Positions 1-8,696 of a DNA stretch of 64,000 nucleotides are shown here, piece after piece. Numbering within the stretch: position 1 is the first letter of the stretch; every line of letters begins with the position of its first letter. Position numbers and translations under genes: made by a program. The notes beneath the pieces were generated by a model. The model made no database searches. It was not told the origin of the DNA and saw only the letters and a list, made by a program, of their open reading frames with translations. Source of the DNA: GCA-2746795 sp964643965 (GTDB lineage Bacteria; Chloroflexota; Anaerolineae; Promineifilales; Promineifilaceae); assembly GCA_964643965.1 (NCBI GenBank), contig CAZXVH010000013.1, positions 8,108 to 72,107 on the forward strand, in the 5' to 3' direction.

Positions 1-809
1 GACGTGATCGCTGGGAAAACGTGATGGAACTGCGTGGCGTGGCGGCCGACCCGGCCCTCACCTTGAGCGAATTCCTGGAGCAGGTAGCCTTGGTTTCGGA
101 AACGGATAATCTGGAAGAAACGCCCAATTCCACCACCCTACTGACGCTCCATGCCGCCAAAGGATTGGAATATCCGGTTGTCTTTATCACTGGCCTGGAA
201 GAAGGGATGCTGCCTCACAGCCGCAGCATGGAAGACGCCGAAGAATTGGCCGAAGAGCGCCGTCTGTTTTATGTGGGCATTACCCGCGCCAAAGATCGCC
301 TCTATCTCTCCCATGCCTTCCGGCGCACCTTTTATGGCGCCACGGAAGCGACCACGCCCTCCCGTTTTCTCATGGACATTCCTGATGAACTGACGATTGG
401 CAGCAAACCGAAACGACGGCGCCAGGAAAGCAAGGCACGAGCCAGTAGTTGGAATGCGTCAACGCCTTCCTGGTCTTCAAGCAGCAGCCAATCCTCCTCT
501 AGCTGGTCTTCTAATACTCGTTCATCCGCAGACTCCGCTTCTAAAAAAACGTCCGCCCCGTCTGAACCCCGGCGCAAACCGCTGCCCCAGCCTAAATACC
601 TGGACAATCGCTACGAGGAGCCAGAACGCCCTGCGCCCCAGGCAGCTCAATACCGCACCGGCCAAAAAGTGCGCCATGCCAAATTTGGCGAAGGCATGGT
701 CATTGAAAGCAAGGTGATGGGGAATGATGAAGAAGTGAGCGTCGCCTTCAAAGATGTGGGCATCAAGCGGCTGGCAGCCAGTTTTGCCAAACTTGAAATA
801 TTACAGTGA
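1..809 (+). CDS. pcrA: ATP-dependent DNA helicase PcrA/UvrD, C-terminal part
   Basis: This is the 3' end of a superfamily 1A 3'-5' DNA helicase used in nucleotide-excision and mismatch repair and in clearing replication blocks. The frame is open from the window edge (first whole codon at 3), so the start lies outside; the GTG at 21 is internal. Visible are the helicase 2A motif V region (TLHAAKGLEYPVVFITGLEE, about residue 48 of this part) and motif VI (ERRLFYVGITRAKDRLYL). A low-complexity Ser/Trp-rich linker follows, and then a C-terminal Tudor-like tail (KVRHAKFGEGMVIESK) typical of PcrA, which contacts RNA polymerase in the family. The ATPase core (Walker A and B) is upstream of the window. 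The assignment is secure; PcrA rather than UvrD or Rep is favoured by the tail. Confidence 0.93.
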   Translation, partial: RDRWENVMELRGVAADPALTLSEFLEQVALVSETDNLEETPNSTTLLTLHAAKGLEYPVVFITGLEEGMLPHSRSMEDAEELAEERRLFYVGITRAKDRLYLSHAFRRTFYGATEATTPSRFLMDIPDELTIGSKPKRRRQESKARASSWNASTPSWSSSSSQSSSSWSSNTRSSADSASKKTSAPSEPRRKPLPQPKYLDNRYEEPERPAPQAAQYRTGQKVRHAKFGEGMVIESKVMGNDEEVSVAFKDVGIKRLAASFAKLEILQ

Positions 810-865
810 ACAGTGAACGGCAATCAGTGAGCCGATGTCCAATGACCGATAACCGATAACCGACC

Positions 866-1543
866 ATGCACTACCTCATTGATGGCCATAACCTCATCGG
901 CAAAATGCCCGACATCTCGTTGACAGACCCGGACGATGAGGTGAAGTTAACCATGCGTCTTAAAAGCTGGGTGGCAGAAAGCAAGAAACGGCAGGTGACG
1001 CTGTTTTTTGATGGCGGTACGCTGGGTTCGCATCTTAACCGCCTGTCTAGCCGTAATTTGAAGGTCATTTTTGCGCCCTCCGGCAAAACGGCCGATTCCC
1101 TTATCATCAGTTATATGCGCCAGCTAAAAAATCTCCGTGAATACACCCTCATCACCAGTGATCGTGAAATCATCAATGCTGCCAAATCCAACCGTATTCG
1201 CACCATGCTGTCTGAGGAGTTTATTGAACGGATGGGTTTTGTTTTTGTGGAAAAAGAGAGGAAGGAGGAAGTTAAAACGGCCGTTCCCCCCGAAAAGCCA
1301 GAAGACCCCACCCTCAGCGAAGCCGAAGTGCAGGAATGGCTCACCTTATTTGGCCCAACGCCTGCTGCGCCACCGCCCCAACCTACCCCTCGAAAGCGCT
1401 TACCTCCTGCGCCAGGCAATGCAGAAAAGCCAGCCCAGAAGAAACCCAAATCCCTGCGTACCGCTAAAACAGACCAGGATGAAAAACTGGATAATGATGA
1501 AATTGCGGCGTGGCTTGACCTGTTCAATGACAACAAAAAGTGA
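866..1543 (+). CDS. NYN-domain (YacP/Rae1-like) RNA-binding or ribonuclease protein
   Basis: 225 residues. The N-terminal ~140 residues match the NYN (PIN-like) fold of the YacP family: it opens with YLIDGHNLIG, carries an FFDGG strand and TADSLIISY, and then LITSDREI. Those acidic residues are the usual metal-binding set of PIN-like nucleases. Characterised relatives are ribosome-associated RNases, so RNA cleavage is likely but inferred. The C-terminal half is a low-complexity Pro/Lys linker framed by two copies of a short motif (EVQEWLTLFG near 155, EIAAWLDLFN near 216), which could be peptide docking helices. It lies 56 bp after pcrA on the same strand; the gap holds degenerate CAGTGAAC and CCGATAA words. 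One AACGGCCGTT lies in the gene at 1276. Confidence 0.8.
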   Translation: MHYLIDGHNLIGKMPDISLTDPDDEVKLTMRLKSWVAESKKRQVTLFFDGGTLGSHLNRLSSRNLKVIFAPSGKTADSLIISYMRQLKNLREYTLITSDREIINAAKSNRIRTMLSEEFIERMGFVFVEKERKEEVKTAVPPEKPEDPTLSEAEVQEWLTLFGPTPAAPPPQPTPRKRLPPAPGNAEKPAQKKPKSLRTAKTDQDEKLDNDEIAAWLDLFNDNKK

Positions 1544-1610
1544 ACATAATCGTTTACCCGACCCCTAAACTGGTATTTCTAACTCTTCGCCGAAAACATA
1601 CAAATTATAC

Positions 1611-1639
1611 TGGACAAGCGTACCGGTTTGTTGTATGAT
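1611..1639 (+). promoter_or_regulatory. Sigma-70-type promoter for the candidate small RNA
   Basis: TGGACA at 1611-1616 and TATGAT at 1634-1639 are separated by 17 bp. Each differs from the consensus hexamer at one position. The predicted start is near 1646, exactly where the first long stem of the candidate RNA begins. Confidence 0.65.
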
Positions 1640-1645
1640 TTAGCT

Positions 1646-1833
1646 AACTTTGGTTAGGTTAAGAGGAACTCCTCCCCCCCCCAAACTGGCACGAGAGAAA
1701 CGCGACTGGAACAACCCTAACCAAAGCCAGGTAAATGCCTGCCCCCCCTCGATTGGGCATAGACCGAAAGGTCCATTTGTACTGCCCTCCTGGTACGTGG
1801 ACAGACCGCCCCCCTTGGGGGCGGTTTTTTTTT
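1646..1833 (+). ncRNA. Candidate structured small RNA with C-rich loops (unclassified)
   Basis: A roughly 185-nt transcription unit lies between a good promoter (1611-1639) and a strong intrinsic terminator (1805-1833), with no convincing reading frame. The 5' segment 1648-1660 pairs with 1713-1726 in a 13-bp stem with one bulge. Inside it a GAGG/CCTC mini-hairpin (1662-1673) is followed by nine Cs (1674-1682). A second domain, about 1728-1792, is closed by CCAGG/CCTGG and holds a GACC-GAAA-GGTC hairpin and another C-run (1742-1748). Several unpaired segments read CUCC, CCCCC or CCCUCC, the complement of Shine-Dalgarno sequences. It does not match the signatures I know for RNase P RNA, tmRNA, SRP RNA or 6S RNA. 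Function is inferred only: a trans-acting SD-binding RNA or a cis leader of the lipoprotein gene. Confidence 0.55.
1805..1833 (+). terminator. Strong intrinsic terminator
   Basis: A 9-bp stem ACCGCCCCC / GGGGGCGGT (1805-1813 with 1817-1825) has a 3-nt loop and runs into nine Ts. It ends the candidate small RNA about 75 bp before the lipoprotein start. Confidence 0.85.
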
Positions 1834-1908
1834 GCCAGGAACCATCAGCCTTTCCCCTTCGTTATGATAAGCGCCTGGAAAATTTATACACTTTTATGGA
1901 GGATGAAG

Positions 1909-3348
1909 ATGAAACGTAAACGATTTTTGTTAGGGGCATGGCTGTTGCTGATAACGGCCGTTTTAGCCGCCTGTAGTGGCGCTGCGCCCGAAGCCGAAAC
2001 AGTTGAAGTAACGCGGATTGCAGCAGAAGCGGAAGAGGCGACGTCCGCAGAAGAAGCCGTAGAAAAACCAGTTGAAGAAGCCGCTGAAGCCATAAGCGAT
2101 TCCCCCTCAGCCACCGGCAGCAAGGGGCTGGGCGACGAGCCGCCCCCACCGGAAACAGGCGAAAAGGTCAAAGTCACCAGAACGGACACAGAATTGGCGC
2201 TTGCCGAAGCATCCGTAGTGGCAGAACCTGAAGTTGTTCGCGCTGAGGCAGATTCCTCTGAACCAGCCCGTACAGCCGATGAAACAGCTGTCATTGATTT
2301 GACCTTGGACAAAAACAGCCGCCTGACGGCCGGCGAAGTGGATGACAATGCCCAATGGGATGACTATGTGCAATATCTGCGCAGCTATCAGGGGGCGGCC
2401 ATTATCCCGGTCGATGTCAGCCAACGCCACCAAATTTGGGTGCATGATGCCCAAGGCAATCCGGTTGTGGGGCGCAGCGTCACCATTTTGGCTGGCGACG
2501 AAGTGGCAGCAGTCTTACGCACGCACAGCGACGGCCGTATTTACTTCTTTCCCGGCGCTTATGCCACCCCAACAGATGAATTCCAGGTGGATGTGACTAC
2601 CCAAACCGGCATTGAAAGCCTCACCATCCCGGCCGGCAGCAGCCAACGAGAATGGGTCGTCACCCTGCCCGAGCAAACAAGAGCAGAAGAAACGGTTAAG
2701 CTAGATATTCTTTTTCTAATTGACGCCACCGGCAGTATGGCGGACGAAATAAACCAGCTTAAAGATAACATTCAGGCTATCTCTGCCCGCATTGACGCCT
2801 TGCCTTCACAGCCAGATGTGCGCTTTGGCATGGTTTCTTACCGGGATCGCGGCGACCAGTATGTGACGCAGGTAACAGATTTCACGCCTCACGTTGAAGA
2901 TTTTGCCAACGTTTTAAACCAGGTGCAGGCGGATGGCGGCGGCGATTATCCTGAAGACCTGAATGAGGCTTTATCCCAGGCGGTGCATGAACCAGAATGG
3001 CGCATCTCTGGCACGGTTAGCCTCATTTTCCTGGTGGCGGATGCGCCGCCCCATCTTGACTACGGTCAAGAGAATCATTACGCGCAGGAAATGCTGCAAG
3101 CGTCCCAACGGGGCATTAAAATTTACCCCATCGCCAGCAGCGGGCTGGATGAGCAAGGAGAATACATTTTCCGGCAGTTAGCGCAAACCACCGGCGGCCG
3201 TTTTATTTTCCTCACTTATGGGGAAGAAGGACCTGGCAGCAGCGGCACAGAAACGGACTTTAATGTCAGTGATTATTCGGTTTCTTCGTTAGATGATCTG
3301 GTGGTGCAGATTGTGGAAGAGGAGTTGGAACCTTTAAACAGCCAATAA
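1909..3348 (+). CDS. Lipoprotein with von Willebrand factor A domain
   Basis: 479 residues if started at ATG 1909, which GGAGG at 1898-1902 serves with 6-nt spacing; the ATG at 1903 abuts the same Shine-Dalgarno. The N-terminus is a lipoprotein signal (MKRKR, hydrophobic stretch, lipobox VLAAC), so the protein is predicted to be membrane-anchored outside the cytoplasm. A low-complexity acidic Glu/Ala/Val linker fills about residues 25-130. A beta-rich Ig-like segment follows (about 165-260), then a VWA domain (about 265-470) with a MIDAS motif (IDATGSMAD) and the later conserved D in VADAPP. VWA domains bind protein ligands through a metal ion; the ligand is unknown. Two AACGGCCGTT palindromes sit just after the stop (3351, 3381) and one lies in the signal peptide (1953). 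Confidence 0.8.
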   Translation: MKRKRFLLGAWLLLITAVLAACSGAAPEAETVEVTRIAAEAEEATSAEEAVEKPVEEAAEAISDSPSATGSKGLGDEPPPPETGEKVKVTRTDTELALAEASVVAEPEVVRAEADSSEPARTADETAVIDLTLDKNSRLTAGEVDDNAQWDDYVQYLRSYQGAAIIPVDVSQRHQIWVHDAQGNPVVGRSVTILAGDEVAAVLRTHSDGRIYFFPGAYATPTDEFQVDVTTQTGIESLTIPAGSSQREWVVTLPEQTRAEETVKLDILFLIDATGSMADEINQLKDNIQAISARIDALPSQPDVRFGMVSYRDRGDQYVTQVTDFTPHVEDFANVLNQVQADGGGDYPEDLNEALSQAVHEPEWRISGTVSLIFLVADAPPHLDYGQENHYAQEMLQASQRGIKIYPIASSGLDEQGEYIFRQLAQTTGGRFIFLTYGEEGPGSSGTETDFNVSDYSVSSLDDLVVQIVEEELEPLNSQ

Positions 3349-3448
3349 AAAACGGCCGTTTTCTCTAACGTGATGGGGGAAACGGCCGTTCTCAACATTT
3401 AAAGGCATAACCTGAGTTTGTCAAAGGCGAAACCGGGCTTTGGTAGGC

Positions 3449-3940
3449 TCAGCTTTCGTCTGGTTCGTTAAAAGGCGACTTTTCCGAAGGCGTATCTGTT
3501 GGTTTGGACGGTGGCGTAAACTTCACAGCCAGATCATTGAGGCCCTCGCTCAACCAACGCAGCCCTTCCACAATGCCTTCGCGGGCTTTTTGCCCCAATT
3601 CACTTTCTTCAACTTTCGACTTAGCGCCGACCGCTTCTTCTTTTAACTTGATAGTCGTTTCACTGGTTTTGGACTTTTGCAAAACCTTGTCAACCTCTGC
3701 CACAAAAGAGCGCACACCTTCCCGCACTTCTTGTTCGATGCGCTTGCGTTCTTCGCTTTCCCAGGCAGTTTGCAGCGTTTCACCCAATTGCTGCCCTAAT
3801 TTTTGGAATTCGGCAGCTACATCATAACCGCCTTTCTCCTCACCTGTGTCTAAATCTTCTTCCTCTATTACGAGGCGTTCCACTTTCTCCTTTTCTTCAG
3901 CTTTCAAATTTTCCACATTCACATCTTGTTCGTCTGTCAT
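3449..3940 (-). CDS. Acidic, helix-rich hypothetical protein
   Basis: 163 residues from ATG 3940, preceded by AGGAG with 8-nt spacing; a TTG at 3946 is a weaker alternative. The sequence is strongly charged (many Glu and Lys) and predicted to be almost entirely alpha-helical: an acidic N-terminal third, then heptad-like stretches (EFQKLGQQLGETLQTAWESE, VDKVLQKSK), then a Pro/Ser-rich tail. There is no signal peptide or membrane segment, so it is probably cytoplasmic. I do not recognise a characterised family; short helical proteins of this kind occur in Chloroflexota as uncharacterised genes. It is convergent with the VWA lipoprotein gene, and a long hairpin element lies just upstream (3965-4001). 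Confidence 0.6.
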   Translation of the reverse strand: MTDEQDVNVENLKAEEKEKVERLVIEEEDLDTGEEKGGYDVAAEFQKLGQQLGETLQTAWESEERKRIEQEVREGVRSFVAEVDKVLQKSKTSETTIKLKEEAVGAKSKVEESELGQKAREGIVEGLRWLSEGLNDLAVKFTPPSKPTDTPSEKSPFNEPDES

Positions 3941-3964
3941 TCTCAATACTCCTTCACATATTAG

Positions 3965-4001
3965 TTAGAAGTTCAACTTCTTAGAGAAGTTGAACTTCTA
4001 A
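3965..4001. repeat. Hairpin element, copy A of three
   Basis: Perfect 17-bp arms (3965-3981 and 3985-4001) around a 3-nt loop. The core AGAAGTTCAACTTCT is itself palindromic, so each arm can also fold alone. The same element occurs at 9822-9857 (degraded) and 50047-50083. It lies between two minus-strand genes. Confidence 0.85.
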
Positions 4002-4085
4002 TACTAACTTCTGGTTGTGCTTGTATTTGGCGGAAAAAATCTACCGCCTATACGAGCCATCCTGGCAGAGAGTTGCACCATCTTC

Positions 4086-5099
4086 CTAATTCTGGATACG
4101 TTTTAAAGACCAATCATCCATAAACCATCCATCATTCATAATAGCATGATTGCCCCGCATAGCTGCTCCCACCCGCACCTCTTGCCCTTCTTCCACCAAA
4201 AAAGTGTGGCGAAATGTGTTTTTTCGCCCATATGTGGTAGGCATCCAACCGGTTGCGCCAGGGGCAATAAAACGGAACTGACCAGTAAGCGGATCATCCG
4301 CCCAAATTTTAACGCCATTTTGATAATCCATATACAAATCGGGGTACGTATTAATTTCTAATTCGTAAGTTCCTGGTTCTAAATAAATATCCTGAAATAA
4401 CTTAAAACTAATCGCGCCATCTCCCTTAAAAATCTTGACGGTATGCATACCATCATAAATATACAAGGGATGTTCAGCCGCTGGCAAAAAGTTTTCTGGC
4501 AGCACCCGCGTCTCCGGCCGTTGATACACATCCCACACCTCTGTGCCAAAACCAGTGGGGCCTTCGTCCCATTCCAAAACCCAGCCGACGGGCAGTTGCA
4601 ATTCTGGGATACCATTCATGTTGTAATGCCCCTCTTCAAAAGAACTATTAAGCAATAAATTTGGGCCAAAAACAGGCTCCACCGGGCTAACAACCTCAGT
4701 TGGTAAAGGGATGGGCGTAAACGTCTCGGCTGATGGTATATTTTCAGGCGTGGTTGTAGGTGAAGGCACGGCCGTCAGCGTAGGTCTCAGGGTTGGAAAT
4801 AGCGTGGCTGGAGGCAGGGGCGTTCTTGTAGGCCCGGCCGTGTTCATGGGGGCAGGGGTGGATGAAGGCAGGGGTGGAACGGCCGTCCAGGTGGGCGGCA
4901 CTTCTCGGGTCTCATTCTCAGAAACAAAGGGAGTTAAGTCCACTGTCGGCGCGGCGCTGGCAACCGTCGGCGCAACAGTTTCAGGCTGACAGGCAGCTAA
5001 AACAAACAACAAGAGGCTGCCAAGTAACCCTATCCGCCTAAAAACAAGATGCTTTCTAAATAATATCGCTGGAGGCAAACCATTTGGTTTAAAGTTCAT
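4086..5099 (-). CDS. Secreted lipoprotein with Pro/Thr linker and C-terminal beta-rich domain
   Basis: 337 residues. The N-terminus has a basic stretch, a hydrophobic core and lipobox VLAAC at about 36, so it is predicted to be an exported lipoprotein with a rather long n-region. Residues ~40-150 form a low-complexity Thr/Pro/Ser linker typical of extracellular Chloroflexota proteins. The C-terminal ~190 residues begin NLLLNSSFEEG and contain GWVLEWDEG and WFMDDWSLKR, a pattern like galactose-binding-like or carbohydrate-binding jelly-roll domains. Binding a cell-surface or environmental glycan is therefore a guess. No catalytic motif is visible. No clear Shine-Dalgarno is visible at ATG 5099. 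Confidence 0.65.
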   Translation of the reverse strand: MNFKPNGLPPAILFRKHLVFRRIGLLGSLLLFVLAACQPETVAPTVASAAPTVDLTPFVSENETREVPPTWTAVPPLPSSTPAPMNTAGPTRTPLPPATLFPTLRPTLTAVPSPTTTPENIPSAETFTPIPLPTEVVSPVEPVFGPNLLLNSSFEEGHYNMNGIPELQLPVGWVLEWDEGPTGFGTEVWDVYQRPETRVLPENFLPAAEHPLYIYDGMHTVKIFKGDGAISFKLFQDIYLEPGTYELEINTYPDLYMDYQNGVKIWADDPLTGQFRFIAPGATGWMPTTYGRKNTFRHTFLVEEGQEVRVGAAMRGNHAIMNDGWFMDDWSLKRIQN

Positions 5100-5319
5100 G
5101 ATGAAGAGATTGTAGAGATTCAGTTTTAGATGGTCAAATTCAAAACTTGGGGTAAAATCAATATTTGGGAAACGTCGGCTAAACAGTTTTTATACAGTCA
5201 AGCGAATCACCCTCAAATACTCATCCCCGACACGACCAATTTACAAAAACGTTTTTATCTTCTGGATGTGTTTTTCACCGGGTGTCAAATCCATTTTGCT
5301 TTAATAAAGGTACATACAT

Positions 5320-6405
5320 ATGCAATCAACTTCAGGATTTACAGGCTTATCAATGCCGGTTTTTACAGCTTTCAGTTGGGCTGGCGAAGAAACAGCCATC
5401 AAATTTGCGCTCTCTCAACTTGAGATCTTTATTGGCGCCCTCCACCATACTTTACCCCGCACCGTTAAAGATAAATTTCCATTTTACGGCCTCAATGAGG
5501 AACATCAGGCAGTCTATTTCGCTGCAAAAGAGGATGTTTCTAAAGATGTCCATATCATATTTTTTGCTCGTCCTATGAGCCTGGAAATGCAACTGGTGAT
5601 TCAGGATAAAGCCATTCTCAAAAAAGCGTATGCCCAGGCAGAAGCGCAACCAGCATTGTGTCACCGTTTGATCACGGAACTTGGCCCGGAATGGAACCTG
5701 CGTTTGCAGCAATTGCAGGTAGATGAAGATTCAGGCGAAGCAACCCATTATCAAGATGTTTTCAAAGATACGGTCGCCAACTTAGACGAAGGTACATCTC
5801 AAGAAGCATTTAGCAAAATGGCTTATTTGAACAGCGACGAACGGTGGCAAGTTCCTTTTTACATGAGCAAACGGTTCGACTCAGAACGGGTGGCCGCCAT
5901 GGGCGCCACGCTGCTCCAGGTTATGAGTGAACAAGTTACCACGCTCATGCCGCTATGCGACTTTTTAACAGGCAAAGCCACCAGCAAAACGGCCAGCAAG
6001 ACGAAGAAAAAACCAACAAAAACGGCCGTTACCGCAGCATTCCCCGTCGGCGCCCACGATGACATCATCGAAAATATGTTCACCTACACCGCCCAGTTAA
6101 AACCGCTGCATCTCCGGCGTGGTTTCATTAACATGACATCCCGGCACTGGCCGTTCTTTCAGATCAACTCCCGCACAGAAACACGTCCCGTCACCGTCTA
6201 CTATGATGGCATCTACAACAAAGAATGCTCCGTTTGGCGCTTGCAGCCTGGCGACCAGGCCCGCCTCGTCTTAAGCCCGATTGTGCGTGAGTGGTTAGAA
6301 GATAACTACCAAAGCGGCGAACTAATAGAAATCACCGCACGTAAGCTAAATGAAGACGAGATCCAACTCTCGCTCAGGCATGGCGTCGCCGTTCCCGCTG
6401 AATAA
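5320..6405 (+). CDS. Hypothetical protein with Lys/Thr-rich hinge
   Basis: 361 residues, cytoplasmic by prediction. I do not recognise the family. The N-terminal ~200 residues are mixed alpha/beta without obvious motifs. A basic low-complexity hinge (about 215-240, rich in Lys and Thr and containing one AACGGCCGTT at 6021) separates them from a C-terminal domain that includes PVTVYYDGIYNKECSVWRL and a terminal beta strand/helix pattern (GELIEITARKLNEDEIQLSL). The compact C-terminal beta module resembles small nucleic-acid-binding folds, but that is only an impression. ATG 5320 follows a weak AAAGG. The next gene, an AAA ATPase, is on the same strand 158 bp away behind a hairpin and its own promoter, so a shared operon is not supported. 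Confidence 0.55.
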   Translation: MQSTSGFTGLSMPVFTAFSWAGEETAIKFALSQLEIFIGALHHTLPRTVKDKFPFYGLNEEHQAVYFAAKEDVSKDVHIIFFARPMSLEMQLVIQDKAILKKAYAQAEAQPALCHRLITELGPEWNLRLQQLQVDEDSGEATHYQDVFKDTVANLDEGTSQEAFSKMAYLNSDERWQVPFYMSKRFDSERVAAMGATLLQVMSEQVTTLMPLCDFLTGKATSKTASKTKKKPTKTAVTAAFPVGAHDDIIENMFTYTAQLKPLHLRRGFINMTSRHWPFFQINSRTETRPVTVYYDGIYNKECSVWRLQPGDQARLVLSPIVREWLEDNYQSGELIEITARKLNEDEIQLSLRHGVAVPAE

Positions 6406-6450
6406 CGGCAATTGAAGAAAATGATCAACAGGCGTACCGTTCAGTTCCAG

Positions 6451-6487
6451 AGGTGCAAAGCACTTCAGAGAAAAGCGCGTCGCACCT
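6451..6487. repeat. Imperfect inverted repeat (AGGTGC...GCACCT)
   Basis: AGGTGC at 6451 and GCACCT at 6482 frame a second complementary pair (GCACTT with AAGCGC allowing G-U). It lies between the hypothetical gene and the AAA ATPase promoter and may act as a terminator or be one of the word-repeat hairpins of this genome. Confidence 0.5.
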
Positions 6488-6562
6488 GACGCTTACCAGC
6501 TTACTTCCTGTATAATATAGGCGCAATATAAACCAGGGATTCAAAAGTAATGGAGATAGCCA

Positions 6563-7870
6563 ATGGATTCATCAACTATTTCACCTGATTTAGAGTGGCA
6601 ACCCCCTGTAATTCGTTCTATCGAAGACACCGGCCTTAATGCTGGCTTCATACAAGACCTGATCTTAAAGCTCATGTATCTGCGTGGTCAGGTCACCGGG
6701 CGAGAAATTGCAGATTCAATCCACCTTTCCTTTACCGGCGTGGTCAGCCCCCTATTAGATTTCCTGAAACGGGAGCAAATGTGTGAGGTGAAAGGGTCTG
6801 GGGGATTGGGCGCCGCCAGTTATGAATACGCTATCACCAATAAGGGCGCTGCCCGCGCCCGTGAACAAATGGAGCGCACCAGTTATGTGGGGCCAACGCC
6901 CGTGAGTTGGGATGATTACATTGCAGCCATCGACGCCCAAAAAATCAAGAAGCTCACCGTTAACCCCTCCATCATGAAAAAAAATTTGTCCCATTTGATT
7001 TTGGAAGAATCTGTTTTTTCCAAAATTGGGCCGGCCGTGAACTCTGGCAAATCTATATTTTTATATGGGCCACCAGGAAACGGTAAGACGACCATTGCCG
7101 AAGCAATTGGCAAAATGGTGTTGAAAAATGACATGTACATTCCATATGCGGTGGAAGTGGATGGACAAATCATCAAAGTATTTGACGCCATTAACCATGA
7201 AATAGTGGCAGAACCAGAAAGCGGCAAAGGCAGCACCGGCGCTTTGAGCAAACAGCTTGACGCCCGCTGGGTACGCATTAAACGGCCGGTTATCATGGTG
7301 GGTGGTGAACTGACGCTGGATGGACTGGATTTAAAATATGATCTCACCAATAAATATTATGAAGCGCCCTTCCAAATGAAGGCCAATGGCGGCATGTTCC
7401 TCATTGATGACTTTGGCCGGCAGCAAGTGCGGCCGCGTGATTTGCTTAATCGCTGGATCGTGCCCATGGAAAAAAATATCGATTTCCTGACGCTGCACAC
7501 AGGGCGCAAGGTAGAAGTGCCGTTTGCGGTTTTAATTGTCTTTTCCACCAACTTACCGCCTCGTGATTTGGTAGACGAAGCTTTTCTGCGTCGCATTCGT
7601 CATAAAATCGAGGTGACTTCCCCCTCTTTTGACGGCTATCGGGAGATTTTTAAGGTCGTTTGTGAAAAACGGCGGATTCCTTATGATGAAAAGGCCGTGC
7701 GTTACCTTTTGCAAGAATATTATGTGAAGCAGAATCAAAAATTACGGGCCAACCATCCCCGTGATATCATCGACCAAATTGTAGACATCGGCGATTATTT
7801 GGGACAGGAACCACGACTCACCAAAGAGTTGCTCGATAAAGCGGCGGATGCGTATTTTGTGAAGTTATAA
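6563..7870 (+). CDS. AAA ATPase with N-terminal winged-helix domain
   Basis: 435 residues. Residues ~25-105 look like a winged helix-turn-helix (YLRGQVTGREIADSIHLSFTGVVSPLLDFLKREQ). The ATPase core has Walker A GPPGNGKT at 169-176, Walker B MFLIDDFGR at about 278-286 and a sensor-like VFSTNLPPRDL, with an arginine-rich RRIRHKIEV after it. Such proteins couple ATP hydrolysis to remodelling of an unknown partner; the helical lid region ends the protein. A perfect TATAAT at 6511-6516 lies about 50 bp upstream, with only a poor -35, and TGGAG precedes ATG 6563. It is followed by a lipid-metabolism pair but there is no evidence that they act together. The ATPase assignment is firm; the role is not known to me. 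Confidence 0.8.
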   Translation: MDSSTISPDLEWQPPVIRSIEDTGLNAGFIQDLILKLMYLRGQVTGREIADSIHLSFTGVVSPLLDFLKREQMCEVKGSGGLGAASYEYAITNKGAARAREQMERTSYVGPTPVSWDDYIAAIDAQKIKKLTVNPSIMKKNLSHLILEESVFSKIGPAVNSGKSIFLYGPPGNGKTTIAEAIGKMVLKNDMYIPYAVEVDGQIIKVFDAINHEIVAEPESGKGSTGALSKQLDARWVRIKRPVIMVGGELTLDGLDLKYDLTNKYYEAPFQMKANGGMFLIDDFGRQQVRPRDLLNRWIVPMEKNIDFLTLHTGRKVEVPFAVLIVFSTNLPPRDLVDEAFLRRIRHKIEVTSPSFDGYREIFKVVCEKRRIPYDEKAVRYLLQEYYVKQNQKLRANHPRDIIDQIVDIGDYLGQEPRLTKELLDKAADAYFVKL

Positions 7871-7964
7871 GCAGAAACGTGCTGGGATTTTCCGTAGGCG
7901 GCGCGGTCAGGAGACCGGCCACAACAAACGACGTTCTGGGATTTACTGAACGGCCGTTACCTGA

Positions 7965-8696
7965 GTGAGGCTAGGTTTGGACTGGTTTTCATCGCCATCA
8001 CCGCTCATCATTGCCCACCGGGGCGCCAGCGCCGATGCCCCTGAAAACACGCTCTCTGCCTTTTCCTTAGCGCTGGAGCAGGGGGCAGATGGCATTGAGT
8101 TTGATGTGCAGCTCTCCGCCGATGGCTGGCCCGTTGTCTTCCATGACGCCACTATAGACCGCACCACCAATGGCAGCGGCCGGGTCGCCAACCTCAGCCT
8201 GGCAGAATTACAGGCCCTCACCATACCCCCCGACGAAAAGATTTTAACTTTAGATGAACTGTTTGAAACCTTTGGTCCGCGCCTCCTCTACAACCTGGAA
8301 ATAAAAAATTTAAGCTTGCGCGAACACGGTTTAGAAGCGGCCATTGCCGACCGTATTCAAGCCTATCACCTGGAACAAGTTGTCCTTATTTCCTCATTTA
8401 ATCCTTTTTCTCTGAAACGAATCCGCCGCCACCTGCCGGCACAAGTGGCCCTGGCGCTGCTTCGTGACCGGGGCTTACTGCGTTATACCTACCTCCTGGG
8501 CGACGGCGTCATGGATCATCCGCACCATGAATTGGTAGACGCCAGGTATATGGCCTGGGCTAAAAAGCGCGGCTACCGGGTGAATACCTGGACGGTTGAT
8601 GATCCGGTTGAAGCCCGCCGCCTGGTAGCTTTAGGGGTGCATGGTTTGATCACAAACAAACCGGCTTTTTTGCGTTCAGCTCTGAAAACAGGTTGA
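7965..8696 (+). CDS. Glycerophosphodiester phosphodiesterase
   Basis: 243 residues, TIM-barrel GDPD family. It hydrolyses glycerophosphodiesters (for example glycerophosphocholine or -ethanolamine) to glycerol-3-phosphate and an alcohol. The family signature is complete: IIAHRGASADAPENT (catalytic His, Arg), EFDVQLSADG (metal-binding Glu/Asp), VVFHD (second His) and the C-terminal VNTWTVDDP. There is no signal peptide, so it is a cytosolic UgpQ-like form. The start is a GTG at 7965 because no ATG precedes the HRG motif in frame. A lipid kinase follows on the same strand 171 bp downstream, which fits glycerophospholipid turnover. Confidence 0.92.
   Translation: MRLGLDWFSSPSPLIIAHRGASADAPENTLSAFSLALEQGADGIEFDVQLSADGWPVVFHDATIDRTTNGSGRVANLSLAELQALTIPPDEKILTLDELFETFGPRLLYNLEIKNLSLREHGLEAAIADRIQAYHLEQVVLISSFNPFSLKRIRRHLPAQVALALLRDRGLLRYTYLLGDGVMDHPHHELVDARYMAWAKKRGYRVNTWTVDDPVEARRLVALGVHGLITNKPAFLRSALKTG

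Noticed and set aside
1646..1833. Assignment of the small RNA as 6S, RNase P, tmRNA or SRP RNA
   Set aside because: None of the conserved sequence signatures of those RNAs could be found by eye.
1735..1908. Upstream extension of the VWA lipoprotein
   Set aside because: It would cover the small RNA and its terminator and hide the lipoprotein signal; ATG 1909 has a good Shine-Dalgarno.
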